Assembly (NCBI GenBank): GCA_964019655.1
Contig: CAXHTR010000001.1
Span: 1-64,000 of the forward strand
Source of the DNA: Perkinsela sp. pyNocScin1
Lineage: Eukaryota > Euglenozoa > Kinetoplastea > Prokinetoplastida > Perkinselidae
Direction of reading: 5' to 3'
DNA: 64,000 bases
Part shown: piece by piece, positions 49,213-57,229 of the stretch
Layout: every line of letters begins with the position of its first letter
Position numbering within the stretch: the stretch's first letter is position 1
Position numbers and translations under genes: made by a program
The notes under the pieces: model-generated
The model's input: only the letters and a program-made list of their open reading frames with translations
Databases searched by the model: none
What the model was told of the DNA's origin: nothing

Positions 49213-50355
49213 ATGCAGCGTATCGGAAATCGGATGGCATATGATATACTCAGTGGCAAAGCCATATGCTCGACCTTGCTCTTCGACATGTATGAGAATT
49301 GCATGTTCCCTTACCCGTTCTGGGCGAAAAAGGCGGACCTGGAGCACTTTATTTCATCACCATCGCTCAATGTCAAAAGGATAAAGCTTCTACCGAATAT
49401 CGAAGTTGTCAAAGCAGGCGTTGACTTTGCAGGTGATAAGCTCTTTTACAATATTGCACAAACCACCGACCCACTCGCACTCTTTGACTACTTTCTATAC
49501 AAAAGACATTTCTTTTGCACGCATCATCCGTTTTATTTTGATGCGCAGTGTATTCTGGAGGAGCATGCCAAAAATCATGGATTTAAGGCACGCCACTGGG
49601 TAACCAAGGGGATTCTAAAAAATTTGCATGCAAACCAGTTTTACCTCACCGATGAACGCGTGTGCGCACCTCAGGGCATATTCAGAGAAAAGTTGTACAA
49701 TATCAAGCAAACAAACAGACCGACAGAGCTCCTTCATCGACTGCATAATATCCCTCGGGGAATTTTGAGTGGAAAAGTTCTACCAACGCTTTGCTGGGAG
49801 GAGATGTACGAGTATCAAATGCGCCATGGGTACACACAGCCACTCTGGTGTCATGAGGGTCAGATCAAAATCATCGGCTTGCCACTTAAGAATACGGCAA
49901 AGGGAATACATATGATAGCTACTGTTGAAGGCTTGAAGAAACTGGTAAAATCATATAATTTAGGTGATTTTATAGACCCTTTGGCTGTACACCGAGTCTC
50001 TGAAAAGAACCGAATGGCGCACAGGTCATGCTCTGATGTGTTTCGGACACACTATTTCAACAGCAGTGAAGTCGAGCGGCTCGTTCATTTTAAGAATGAA
50101 ACTGGATTTGCGTCGAGATTTTGGATTCGCCCTGCAGACTTGGAAAGAGCTGGTGCTATCTGTCTGACAGGTCAATCTGGCCGCACTGTGCGCTGCTCGA
50201 AGAGTGAATGGTACAATTTGCGGCAGATGGTAAACTACTCGAAAGTGCAAAAAAATATCTATAAAATCATGAATATGACAAAGAAAAAAAGCTGTACATG
50301 TGGAGTCCCAGAGCCTTTATCCATTTTCGATGATATGATGAGAGAAGCAGAATAA
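49213..50355 (+). CDS. Four-module protein resembling Tc-38 (p38)/ArdC-N domains, copy 1
   Basis: 380 aa. It consists of about four diverged modules of 80-95 residues. The fullest form reads ILSGKxLPTxxWEEMYEYQ then GYTQPLWCHEGQIK and ends with a [FY]-[NY]-N-[IL] plus DP element (LFYNIAQTTDP, KLYNIKQTNRP, SYNLGDFIDP, EWYNLRQMVN). This layout (x-SGK, helix, GYxxPxW, G, then YN) recalls the Tc-38/p38 domain of kinetoplast DNA-associated mitochondrial proteins and the related bacterial ArdC N-terminal domain, from memory of those families. First of three tandem copies. Function in mitochondrial DNA binding is inferred only. Confidence 0.62.
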   Translation: MQRIGNRMAYDILSGKAICSTLLFDMYENCMFPYPFWAKKADLEHFISSPSLNVKRIKLLPNIEVVKAGVDFAGDKLFYNIAQTTDPLALFDYFLYKRHFFCTHHPFYFDAQCILEEHAKNHGFKARHWVTKGILKNLHANQFYLTDERVCAPQGIFREKLYNIKQTNRPTELLHRLHNIPRGILSGKVLPTLCWEEMYEYQMRHGYTQPLWCHEGQIKIIGLPLKNTAKGIHMIATVEGLKKLVKSYNLGDFIDPLAVHRVSEKNRMAHRSCSDVFRTHYFNSSEVERLVHFKNETGFASRFWIRPADLERAGAICLTGQSGRTVRCSKSEWYNLRQMVNYSKVQKNIYKIMNMTKKKSCTCGVPEPLSIFDDMMREAE

Positions 50356-50682
50356 GTTTTATAGGAATTTTCATATGATATGATCTTGCTAGTGTGCATG
50401 TGATCCTTTAGCTTCGTCTGATTGATGAGTTTGATAAGCTTTTCGATTTTTTACTAGTCAATGTCACGAGGCTCATCAGAAAACAGATATTTGTAGAAAA
50501 CTTTGACAGGGATTAGAATCAGATGCTAGATTCGATTGATAAAACAGGTGCAGGAATGGACATATACAGTAGTTATCTTTGTATATTTTCGCCCCGCTTC
50601 CGCACTCATATGCACCTAAAACTGATGCTGCTACTGATTTAACTCCATTATTCTATGATTACCATGTGATTGTATCAGATTG
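50356..50682. other. Spacer between copies 1 and 2
   Basis: AT-rich, no gene. TGATTGTATCAG just before 50683 is the likely acceptor of copy 2. Confidence 0.4.
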
Positions 50683-51807
50683 ATGTACTTTGGTGGCCCT
50701 TCTTATGGTGTACGCACTACATGCATTCTGACTGGGAATGCAATCCGTTCGAGTTGGCTTGCAAAAAAGATGCTTGAAGGTGAAGTTTCGCGCCCCTTTT
50801 GGATAGAAAGGAAAGATTTGACTCATTTCTTGGGATCACCAGACACCAACACAGCTGGATCAACGCTGCTACCAGGGGCATGTCCAGTGCGAGTCTACCT
50901 GCAATTTCATGGGAATCGGGAATTCTTCAACATAGACGATGTTTCTGACTCAAGTGTGCTTTTCCATTATTTCATGTACAAACGCCACTTTCACGGCTTC
51001 GGGCGGATCTTTCCGTATTGTCAGCACCAAACTCTCGCCCAGCACGCCAAAAAGTACAATGTGAAATCGAACCACTGGGTCACGAAGGGCTTTCTTGAAA
51101 CCATGTTCCCAGAAGAAATAGGTCTAAGCGGAGACGCACAAAGCGTTCACTTAAAGGACTTTCCGTACCCTTTCTTCAACATTGCGCACACATCTGCACC
51201 AGATCTCCTCCAGTATCGACTTTGGAATGTCCCATGGGCACTTGATGGTGGCTGCATCCTACCGAAGCAACTTCACGCCGCGCTATGTGAATACCAGCGC
51301 GAAAAAAATCTTCCCCTACCGCTGTGGTGCGCATCAGAAAATATTGGATGGACGGGCTTTTCGCTCAAAGAAGGTGCACAGGGGGTAACTCTGTCAAGCC
51401 ATAAGATTTCCTCCCGTCCAGTAACGTGGTACAATGTTGATGCGTTTGACGACCCAATTGGATTCTATCGGCTCTTTCTCGAAAGAAAGAAGCTTCGGAC
51501 CTCCTTTCTCGATATAATCTCCAAGAAAAGGTTTTCTATTGCAGATACAAAGGTCTTACGCGCTTTTCAGCAGTATTTTGGCACAAGGTCCAGTTTTTGG
51601 ATCTGTGTCCAGGATATGCCCCTTGTGGGCGCAGTTTGCCAGCCGCGATACCGAGGGAAGGTTGCAAGGTGTACAAGCGCGGAATGGTACAATATCAACC
51701 AACTGGCTAATGTACTAGATGTCATGCAGCGCGCACGGAGTAGATGGATAAGTGCCAACCAAGGCAAGCGGACGCTTGCACTTTTTGAATCGATACTAGA
51801 AGACTGA
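50683..51807 (+). CDS. Tc-38/ArdC-like four-module protein, copy 2
   Basis: 374 aa from ATG 50683. Collinear with copy 1: CILTGNAIRSSWLAKKMLEG, RPFWIERKDLTHFLGSPDTN, FFNIDDVSDS, YKRHFHGFGR, KSNHWVTKGF, FFNIAHTSAP, LDGGCILPKQLHAALCEYQR, LPLWCASENIGWTGF, WYNVDAFDDPIGFYR, SFWICVQDM and EWYNINQLANV. Identity to copy 1 is moderate, so the duplication is old. No membrane segment; N-terminal targeting is unclear. Confidence 0.62.
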   Translation: MYFGGPSYGVRTTCILTGNAIRSSWLAKKMLEGEVSRPFWIERKDLTHFLGSPDTNTAGSTLLPGACPVRVYLQFHGNREFFNIDDVSDSSVLFHYFMYKRHFHGFGRIFPYCQHQTLAQHAKKYNVKSNHWVTKGFLETMFPEEIGLSGDAQSVHLKDFPYPFFNIAHTSAPDLLQYRLWNVPWALDGGCILPKQLHAALCEYQREKNLPLPLWCASENIGWTGFSLKEGAQGVTLSSHKISSRPVTWYNVDAFDDPIGFYRLFLERKKLRTSFLDIISKKRFSIADTKVLRAFQQYFGTRSSFWICVQDMPLVGAVCQPRYRGKVARCTSAEWYNINQLANVLDVMQRARSRWISANQGKRTLALFESILED

Positions 51808-51957
51808 AGGATATACTTGCAAAAGAGATCATATGTACATAAACAGCATATTCAGTCGCAAAATTTGGTAAAGAATGTTGAGAACGAAGTATTGAAGGTA
51901 GCCCTACAGCCTTTCTTTTCATATTTTTCTATTCTGTCAGTAAAATGATCAAAAGCA

Positions 51958-53139
51958 ATGTCTTTCGCATATTGCATCTTGACAGGTAAGCGCATCCAGT
52001 CCAAGGTTCTTTCTCGAATCCAAAGTCTTGGTGTCTTCAAGCACCATTTTTGGGCCGAGTACATGGATCTCGAGCGCTAGATTCAGTCTTCCCTGTTCAA
52101 CACGAGTGGAGTCAGGATACTCCCTGGGACTTCCCTTGTCGAGGCTTATGGGAAGGCCTTCTTCAACATCATGCAGACGTCCGATCCATTCGCTCTCTTT
52201 AGCTATTTCTTAGAGAAAAGACATTTCTTCTGCAGCTTTGCGCACACATTTGAATTTAGCCAGCAGTGCATGCTCGAAGAATACTCGAGGAAAATGGGCT
52301 TCCAGCACAATATTTGGATCCCTGCGGATCGTTTTTTATCTCATTACCGCGGGAACTTTTCCATTCAGCGTGGAATTTCTAGGTTCAACTTTCCTCCTTT
52401 TCCATTTCCACTCATCAACATCGATCAGACAAACAATCCTCTCAAGCTCAAAAGCTTCATCAGAAGCTCACCAAAGAGCATTTTGAGCGGCAAGGGGCTT
52501 CCATGTGTGTACCGAGCAAAGCTCCATGACTATCAAATAAAAAAGGGATTTTCGCTTTCACTCTGGCCCAACGATTATGAGGCGAATGCTATTGACACTT
52601 TCATTCGTGCAGATGCGGAGGGAATTGAAATTCAAAGCCCACAAGGAAGACTGATGCATTTTTTCAATATTGAGGAGCTTGAAGAACCCCTTGCAGCGTA
52701 TAAAATGCATTGCCAGTCGAGGTCTTTGCTGAAGAAGTGCGTGGATGTGCATATGCGGGCCATATTCTCCAGAAATGAAGTTATTTCGATGCGTGCGTTT
52801 CGCCATAGAAATGGGCTGCGTTCGCGGTGCTGGGTCCAGCCCACAGAAATTGCAGCGGCCGGTGGTATACTACGCGAAGGTGAAGTTGGAAAGACAGTAC
52901 GGTGCTCGAATGGTGAGTGGCATTGTATGGGCCAGGTGCTCAATTTCCGCGAGACACTGCAGCGCCTCAGGGAAAATCAGTCACGAAATCCAAAGCACAC
53001 GCACGAAGCTCTGACGGTCCTCGATGATATCATGAGCGACCAAGACGATGTGCAGTACCCGAAAGTCGTAGGTGGTAAGCGTCGAGCACAGGTCATACTG
53101 ACAAGTGATCAATATGCAGAAGAATATGAAAAATGTTGA
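51958..53139 (+). pseudogene. Tc-38/ArdC-like copy 3 with an in-frame TAG
   Basis: ATG 51958 (MSFAYCILTGKRIQSKVLSR) follows TTTTCTATTCTGTCAG and aligns with the starts of copies 1 and 2. TAG at 52078-52080 interrupts at DLER-stop-IQSS, where the other copies have Phe. The same frame then runs unbroken to 53139, aligned throughout (FFNIMQTSDPFALFSYFLEK ... EWHCMGQVLNF). Without the stop it would be a full-length member. A downstream ATG at 52171 could make a 322-aa protein lacking most of the first module. A sequencing error cannot be excluded. Confidence 0.72.
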
Positions 53140-53509
53140 TAATCAAATTCTTGCAATGTTTGGAAAAATACTAGTAAATAACATTGAATATAAGAGCGCA
53201 TATATACGAAGGCGTAGAGAATCCCATCAGACTGCAGCTTTGTTTTTCTTCTATAGAAGAATCTTAGTATATTTTTTCTATATTGTCGTCCAATGTTTAT
53301 AAATGTCTTCTTCGACTTATTTTGAAAGCAGAAAGATACTCGAAATGAGCATCTTGTAACCCTTTCTGACAACGCTCTATGGCGAAGCCAAGCACGCCGA
53401 GCGCATGGGGGCGTGGCATGAATGGGTCAAATAGACGAATAGATTATATGAGAGAGCTGCGGCTTGATGTAAAGAATAAGTATCGATTCATATTTTTTTC
53501 ACTTGAAAA
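53140..53509. other. Spacer, nothing recognised
   Basis: AT-rich sequence between the third Tc-38-like copy and the last plus-strand LRR gene. CATATTTTTTTCACTTG precedes the next start. Confidence 0.4.
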
Positions 53510-54160
53510 ATGTTCCATCTCTTCGTGCTCGCCACGAACGATAGCCAACAGTATGCAGAAAGCGTATCCACTTCGCAGAATGCGCTCATGCGCCTTTTCT
53601 TCCAGAATGTGAAGGAACATCAAATCCAGCGAATCTCACGCGGCGCCCCAGATGGTGACATTTGCAACGATTGGAGGGGACTCACGTGTGATGGCGGTGT
53701 CCTCCGGTCCATTGTGTTTCGCGGCGAGTCATTTGCGAACTTTTCTATTGCATATGCGCCACCAACAGTCCAGGAGCTGGATATCGCAAGGTGTGACCAG
53801 TGCTTGACCCTGAACACGCGGCTGCTCCCTCGAGCTTCGAGACGCATTGCTATGAACGATAACAATGTTCGTGGGTCCGTCGATCTCAAGTGCCTACCAG
53901 ACGCCCTCGAGGAGCTTCTCCTCCACAGTAACGCAATTACAGGCAGTATAGATCTAACGATGCTGCCGAGATCACTCGTCACACTCGATCTGCGCTTCAA
54001 TTGCATAGAGCAGCAATGTGTCTTATACAGCAACTTACCACCGAATTTTAAGAAATGCAGCGCTTTTGGGCAGCAAATCCGGTGTTTTCAAGGCGTGCTT
54101 CCAGGTGACTACGCAGATGGAAAACAGGTTTTTAAAGCGAAAGGCGTGCGAGTTCGATAA
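53510..54160 (+). CDS. LRR family protein, short (216 aa)
   Basis: ATG 53510; leader MFHLFVLATNDSQQYAESVS. Cap ICNDWRGLTCDGGVLRSIVF with both Cys. Four or five repeats (LPDALEELLLHSNAITGSID, LPRSLVTLDLRFNCIEQQCV) and the common YSNLPPNFKK tail. Last gene of the plus-strand run, ~260 bp before the inverted-duplication boundary. Confidence 0.86.
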   Translation: MFHLFVLATNDSQQYAESVSTSQNALMRLFFQNVKEHQIQRISRGAPDGDICNDWRGLTCDGGVLRSIVFRGESFANFSIAYAPPTVQELDIARCDQCLTLNTRLLPRASRRIAMNDNNVRGSVDLKCLPDALEELLLHSNAITGSIDLTMLPRSLVTLDLRFNCIEQQCVLYSNLPPNFKKCSAFGQQIRCFQGVLPGDYADGKQVFKAKGVRVR

Positions 54161-54687
54161 TTAAATGCTAAGGGCGCTACATCGAGATCGTTGTAGCAGA
54201 CTTTTTCAGATCCTATGCGGTGAATCTTTAGACGCATTTGTTTTCGGATTTCATCATGATGAGAGGCTAATTCAAAATGAAATTCAACATCAGCGTAGAA
54301 AGTCGACGCGCTGCGCCTTCTTTAGTTCTTGTATACTTCCTTTGTCTTTTCATTCGTAGAGAGCTTCGATGGAAGAAGGTGCCCGAATTGCCATCGCTGC
54401 TTCAGAATGAGAGTCACCTTGCAAAACTGCTGGATTAAGTGAACGCTGCTCCACCTCAGAAACCGACTCGTACTGCACTAACAGCCTTGCAGATTTCCTC
54501 AGACTCCCCGGAGCTGAGGTCCGACGCCAGCCTCGGAAAACACAGCGGCCTGGAATCGAACTCACAACGGTGCGAAACCACTCACGTGTAAGCTCAAGCG
54601 TGGCGTTGGTGTAGTGTGTGACCACGCGTCGCGCACGAACTCGTTTACAGACCTGAACGTGTGCCTACGTACTGAAAAACTCTGTGT
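54161..54687. other. Convergent zone, right; includes start of the duplicated arm
   Basis: No protein gene is supported. From about 54418 on, the sequence is the inverted copy of 6898 downwards and is nearly identical; before 54418 it is unique. It contains the mirror B-box-like element. Confidence 0.55.
54552..54562 (-). promoter_or_regulatory. B-box-like element, right arm (mirror of 6752)
   Basis: GGAATCGAACT on the plus strand is the complement of a B-box-like motif and lies ~125 bp upstream of the right 5S gene in divergent orientation. Same caveat as the left copy: no tRNA fold. Confidence 0.35.
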
Positions 54688-54805
54688 GGATACAATCATA
54701 CTATTAGGAAAGCACCAGATCCCGTCCGATCTCTGAAGTTAAGCCTGATCAGGCCAAGTTAGTATTGAGGTAAGTGATTACTCGAGAACCCTTGGTGTTG
54801 TGTTC
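54688..54805 (+). rRNA. 5S ribosomal RNA, right arm
   Basis: 118 nt with kinetoplastid-type 5S core (CCCGTCCGATCT, GAAGTTAAGC, GTTAGTA, GAACCCTTGG). Helix I pairs GGATACAA with TTGTGTTC. The internal A/C-box region for TFIIIA/Pol III is intact. Followed ~165 bp later by an SL RNA gene on the same strand. Confidence 0.93.
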
Positions 54806-54839
54806 TTCGCGGCTCCTGCGCTTGAAAACACGGCCAGGC

Positions 54840-54850
54840 GGAGTCGAACC
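54840..54850 (-). promoter_or_regulatory. B-box-like Pol III element between 5S and SL (right arm)
   Basis: Complement of GGTTCGACTCC, mirror of 6464-6474, lying between the 5S and SL genes and reading toward 5S. In trypanosomes, tRNA-type A/B boxes placed divergently upstream drive some small-RNA genes, so a role for the SL or 5S gene is conceivable. Confidence 0.38.
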
Positions 54851-54968
54851 CGGCACGCCCAATCACCAGCGCGGCAAAAATACTGGTGGACGTCCGGATT
54901 ACATGCTAGCGTGTGTGTGTAAATGCAGCTTCTGCGTCTACAGCCGGTGCAATCGAGCAGCCATTCGT

Positions 54969-55050
54969 TAATTTCTGCTACATTAGTTCAGTTTCTGTAC
55001 TTAATTGGTATGAGAAGCTTGATCTTTAATGCCTTCTGCGAGCTGGGCCT
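54969..55050 (+). ncRNA. Spliced-leader RNA gene 1, right arm
   Basis: Exon about 54969-55007 ending CAGTTTCTGTACTTAATTG; donor GTATGAGAAGCTTGATC. Identical to the left-arm exon and able to form SL hairpin I. The intron-like part diverges from the other copies after about 55047 (GAGCTGGGCCTG), so its 3' end may be altered or the RNA short. Confidence 0.8.
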
Positions 55051-55324
55051 GCAACTGCAAGACATTCAGTCGATCACCGAACAGTACGAGCGTGCATGGA
55101 CGCCATTACAGCCCGGTTTAGAAGAAATCATCTTTCCTATTCGAAGCGAATTTTATGAACACAAGCCTCATCGCAATACAAAGCACGCGCGGGTATGGCG
55201 CTACCTCGATATACTGCTATCCTAGATTTGCGCAGCTCTGTTTGCCCGTGCGCGCCGCAGTCACCGTGAAGAAACTGTGCTGTGTGTGCCAGCACGCTAT
55301 ATTTGCACGATGAGTGGGATGCTA

Positions 55325-55411
55325 CGACAGCGCCCAGCTCGCTAAGGGCATAAAAGATCAAGCTTCTCATACCAATAAAGTATAGATACTGAACTAATGA
55401 ACATGACATTC
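55325..55411 (-). ncRNA. Diverged spliced-leader-like gene
   Basis: On the minus strand: CATTAGTTCAGTATCTATAC, TTTATTG, donor GTATGAGAAGCTTGATC, then TTTTATGCCC. Compared with the other SL copies the exon has AGTATCTATAC for AGTTTCTGTAC, and its 5' part differs completely. ATAC still pairs with GTAT, one pair of the outer stem is lost. It may be a variant SL or a pseudogene. Confidence 0.55.
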
Positions 55412-55660
55412 AAAAGTTTCAATCACTGCGTAGATCTCCCGGATCTTCCCTCTCTCCCCTTGCTCGTCCGCTATGGATAAGCGCACGAATACAATACCAA
55501 AGGCCATCGAGAAAGAGAAAAAAACCCTGATAGACACTACAAGAGTTCCAGAAAAAACATCCCCTCGTACACGGTGACTTCGAAGCCCTCTAACACCCGT
55601 GTCCCACCGACGACCCTACATCTGACTACAATACGAAAAATAGAAGAGATTCAAGTTGAG

Positions 55661-55700
55661 ATTGGTATGCGAAGCTTGATTTTTTATGCCCTTGACATTC
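55661..55700 (+). pseudogene. Spliced-leader RNA fragment (donor and intron part)
   Basis: ATTGGTATGCGAAGCTTGAT followed by TTTTTATGCCCTTGA matches the SL donor and intron start, but the exon upstream is not recognisable. A truncated SL copy. Confidence 0.5.
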
Positions 55701-56028
55701 ACGCGCCGTGGTAAATTTGTTCTCCCCAATTCGCGCCTGCCCCTGACTTTACTGCACAAAAGCCGGAACAGTGAAATGCGTCGCTTCACCCGCCTCTTTA
55801 ATCTTTCTACGACGATTGGCTACGTCCTGTGAGCTCTGCTTCAAGACGTCGCACGCACTCGTACCACTCAACCTCCAAGACCATAAATCACGCTGCCTGG
55901 TATCGAAGTCAAGACCTAAACCTGCCACTCTGATGTTATGGGCTTCACGGCTAAGAACTAGCACATATTGCACGTGCAATTATGAATAGATCAAGGCAGA
56001 GTTTCACCGTCGACGGTCGACCTCTGGT

Positions 56029-56125
56029 TAATTTCTGCTACATTAGTTCAGTTTCTGTACTTAATTGGTATGAGAAGCTTGATCTTTTATGCCTTCTGCG
56101 AGCTGGGTCTGGGTAGCCTCTGGCT
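56029..56125 (+). ncRNA. Spliced-leader RNA gene 2, right arm
   Basis: Exon about 56029-56067, identical to gene 1, then GTATGAGAAGCTTGATC and an intron region (TTTTATGCCTTCTGCGAGC) that continues collinear with the left-arm SL. The upstream flank differs from the left arm, the downstream flank matches it up to the hAT insertion. Confidence 0.82.
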
Positions 56126-56248
56126 GATAGTTCAAATGCAGCGTGCTTTCAGACACATGCGCACGAATATAATACCAAAGGCAATCGAAAATATGCGGTA
56201 ACACTCTTGATAAAATGCTCAATTACACAATCCTTGTCTGTATCATCG

Positions 56249-56256
56249 GTTTATGC
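56249..56256. repeat. hAT target-site duplication, left copy
   Basis: GTTTATGC immediately before the element; exact duplicate at 59742-59749. Eight bp is the diagnostic hAT length. Confidence 0.95.
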
Positions 56257-56298
56257 CAGGGGTCGGCAAAGTGTGGGACGCGTCCCCGTTCCGGGGAC

Positions 56299-56357
56299 GC
56301 GCCCGCACAGCAAAATTTTCGCGTCCCCAAAACCCGAAAATTTTGCTGTGCGGGCGC
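56299..56357. repeat. Left subterminal hairpin of the hAT element
   Basis: A perfect 23-bp inverted repeat: 56299-56321 (GCGCCCGCACAGCAAAATTT...) with 56335-56357, spacer 13 bp. Probably structural or transposase-binding. Confidence 0.85.
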
Positions 56358-56638
56358 AACCCCCCCCCCCTCTTGGGGAGGGGGGGGGGGGGTAATTTTC
56401 GGAAAACTTCCGAAAATTGTTTGAGATGGGCGATGTTTTATTCGAGCACCGTGACCATATAAGTACAAAAAATATCGAAAGAAAAGGCATCGTACAGGCG
56501 ACGGAGAGTAGTTTTCTACTGATTGCTGAAAAGAAGGTTTCTGCCTTAAGCTGTGTCTTTCGTTGAGAAAGATTGACCCGTTCGTTTTATTCTTTTCTGA
56601 TGCGAATACGACTGACAGGGTTTCTGTTTAGTTTAAAA

Positions 56639-56761
56639 CAGGGTTTCAGTGATTTTTCAAAATGGAGACTCCCTTAATCCCTACCCTATATCTCTCAAGG
56701 CTTATTAGGCGACCATGCAAGAACTTCTGAAAGGCACTTTCCCCCCTTTATTGAAACCCTG
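56639..56761. mobile_element. MITE nested inside the hAT element (123 bp)
   Basis: Begins CAGGGTTTCAGTGATTTTTC and ends CCTTTATTGAAACCCTG, giving ~10-bp terminal inverted repeats. The interior (TATCTCTCAAGG, ATGCAAGAA, TTCTGAAAGG) matches the MITE at 63623. No clear target duplication (GTTTAAAA versus GTAGAGAG). The position inside the hAT implies it arrived later, or was carried in the hAT. Confidence 0.78.
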
Positions 56762-57229
56762 GTAGAGAGCGTACAGAGGGCTTCTAATTCATCGTTTATT
56801 GGTAGCTTATGAATTAACGAGCATATGTAGTAGCTGGAGAAAACAAATACTGTAATCATGAGAAGTAGTTAAATATCGGACATACTTTGTTTATAGTACT
56901 CACGCTAGAGTTTTCCTGCTTTTTCATGTGATACATTTCGGGTGAATTCATGAATTTAGGGCGCATGTGCTTCTGAATCTTCTGATAATAGCCATAGCTC
57001 TAAGAATAATATTCCTTCCTTTACATGCTCATATATATCATATTATTCTAGATAAGTTTTAGGTATACTTGTAAGTTACATGAAGCTTATGAATTATTAC
57101 TATCCTAACTACTATGATGGCAGTTATAGAATGGTTCTAGTTATTTTATACTAGAATCTCTGTACTTTTATGTAGGTTCACATCGACCAGTAAAATATTA
57201 GCGTTTCAACAGCGATTACTAAAGTTTCA

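Larger units (their letters stand above)
55051..56028. other. ~1-kb segment between SL genes, absent from the left arm
   Basis: This segment lies between two SL copies and has no counterpart in the left arm. It contains a diverged SL on the minus strand and an SL-intron fragment. No protein gene is supported; short ORFs have no motif. Confidence 0.5.

Noticed and set aside
56207-56490. Overlapping Pro/Gly-rich ORFs on both strands
   Set aside because: They are shadows of the GC-rich hAT terminus and its hairpin.
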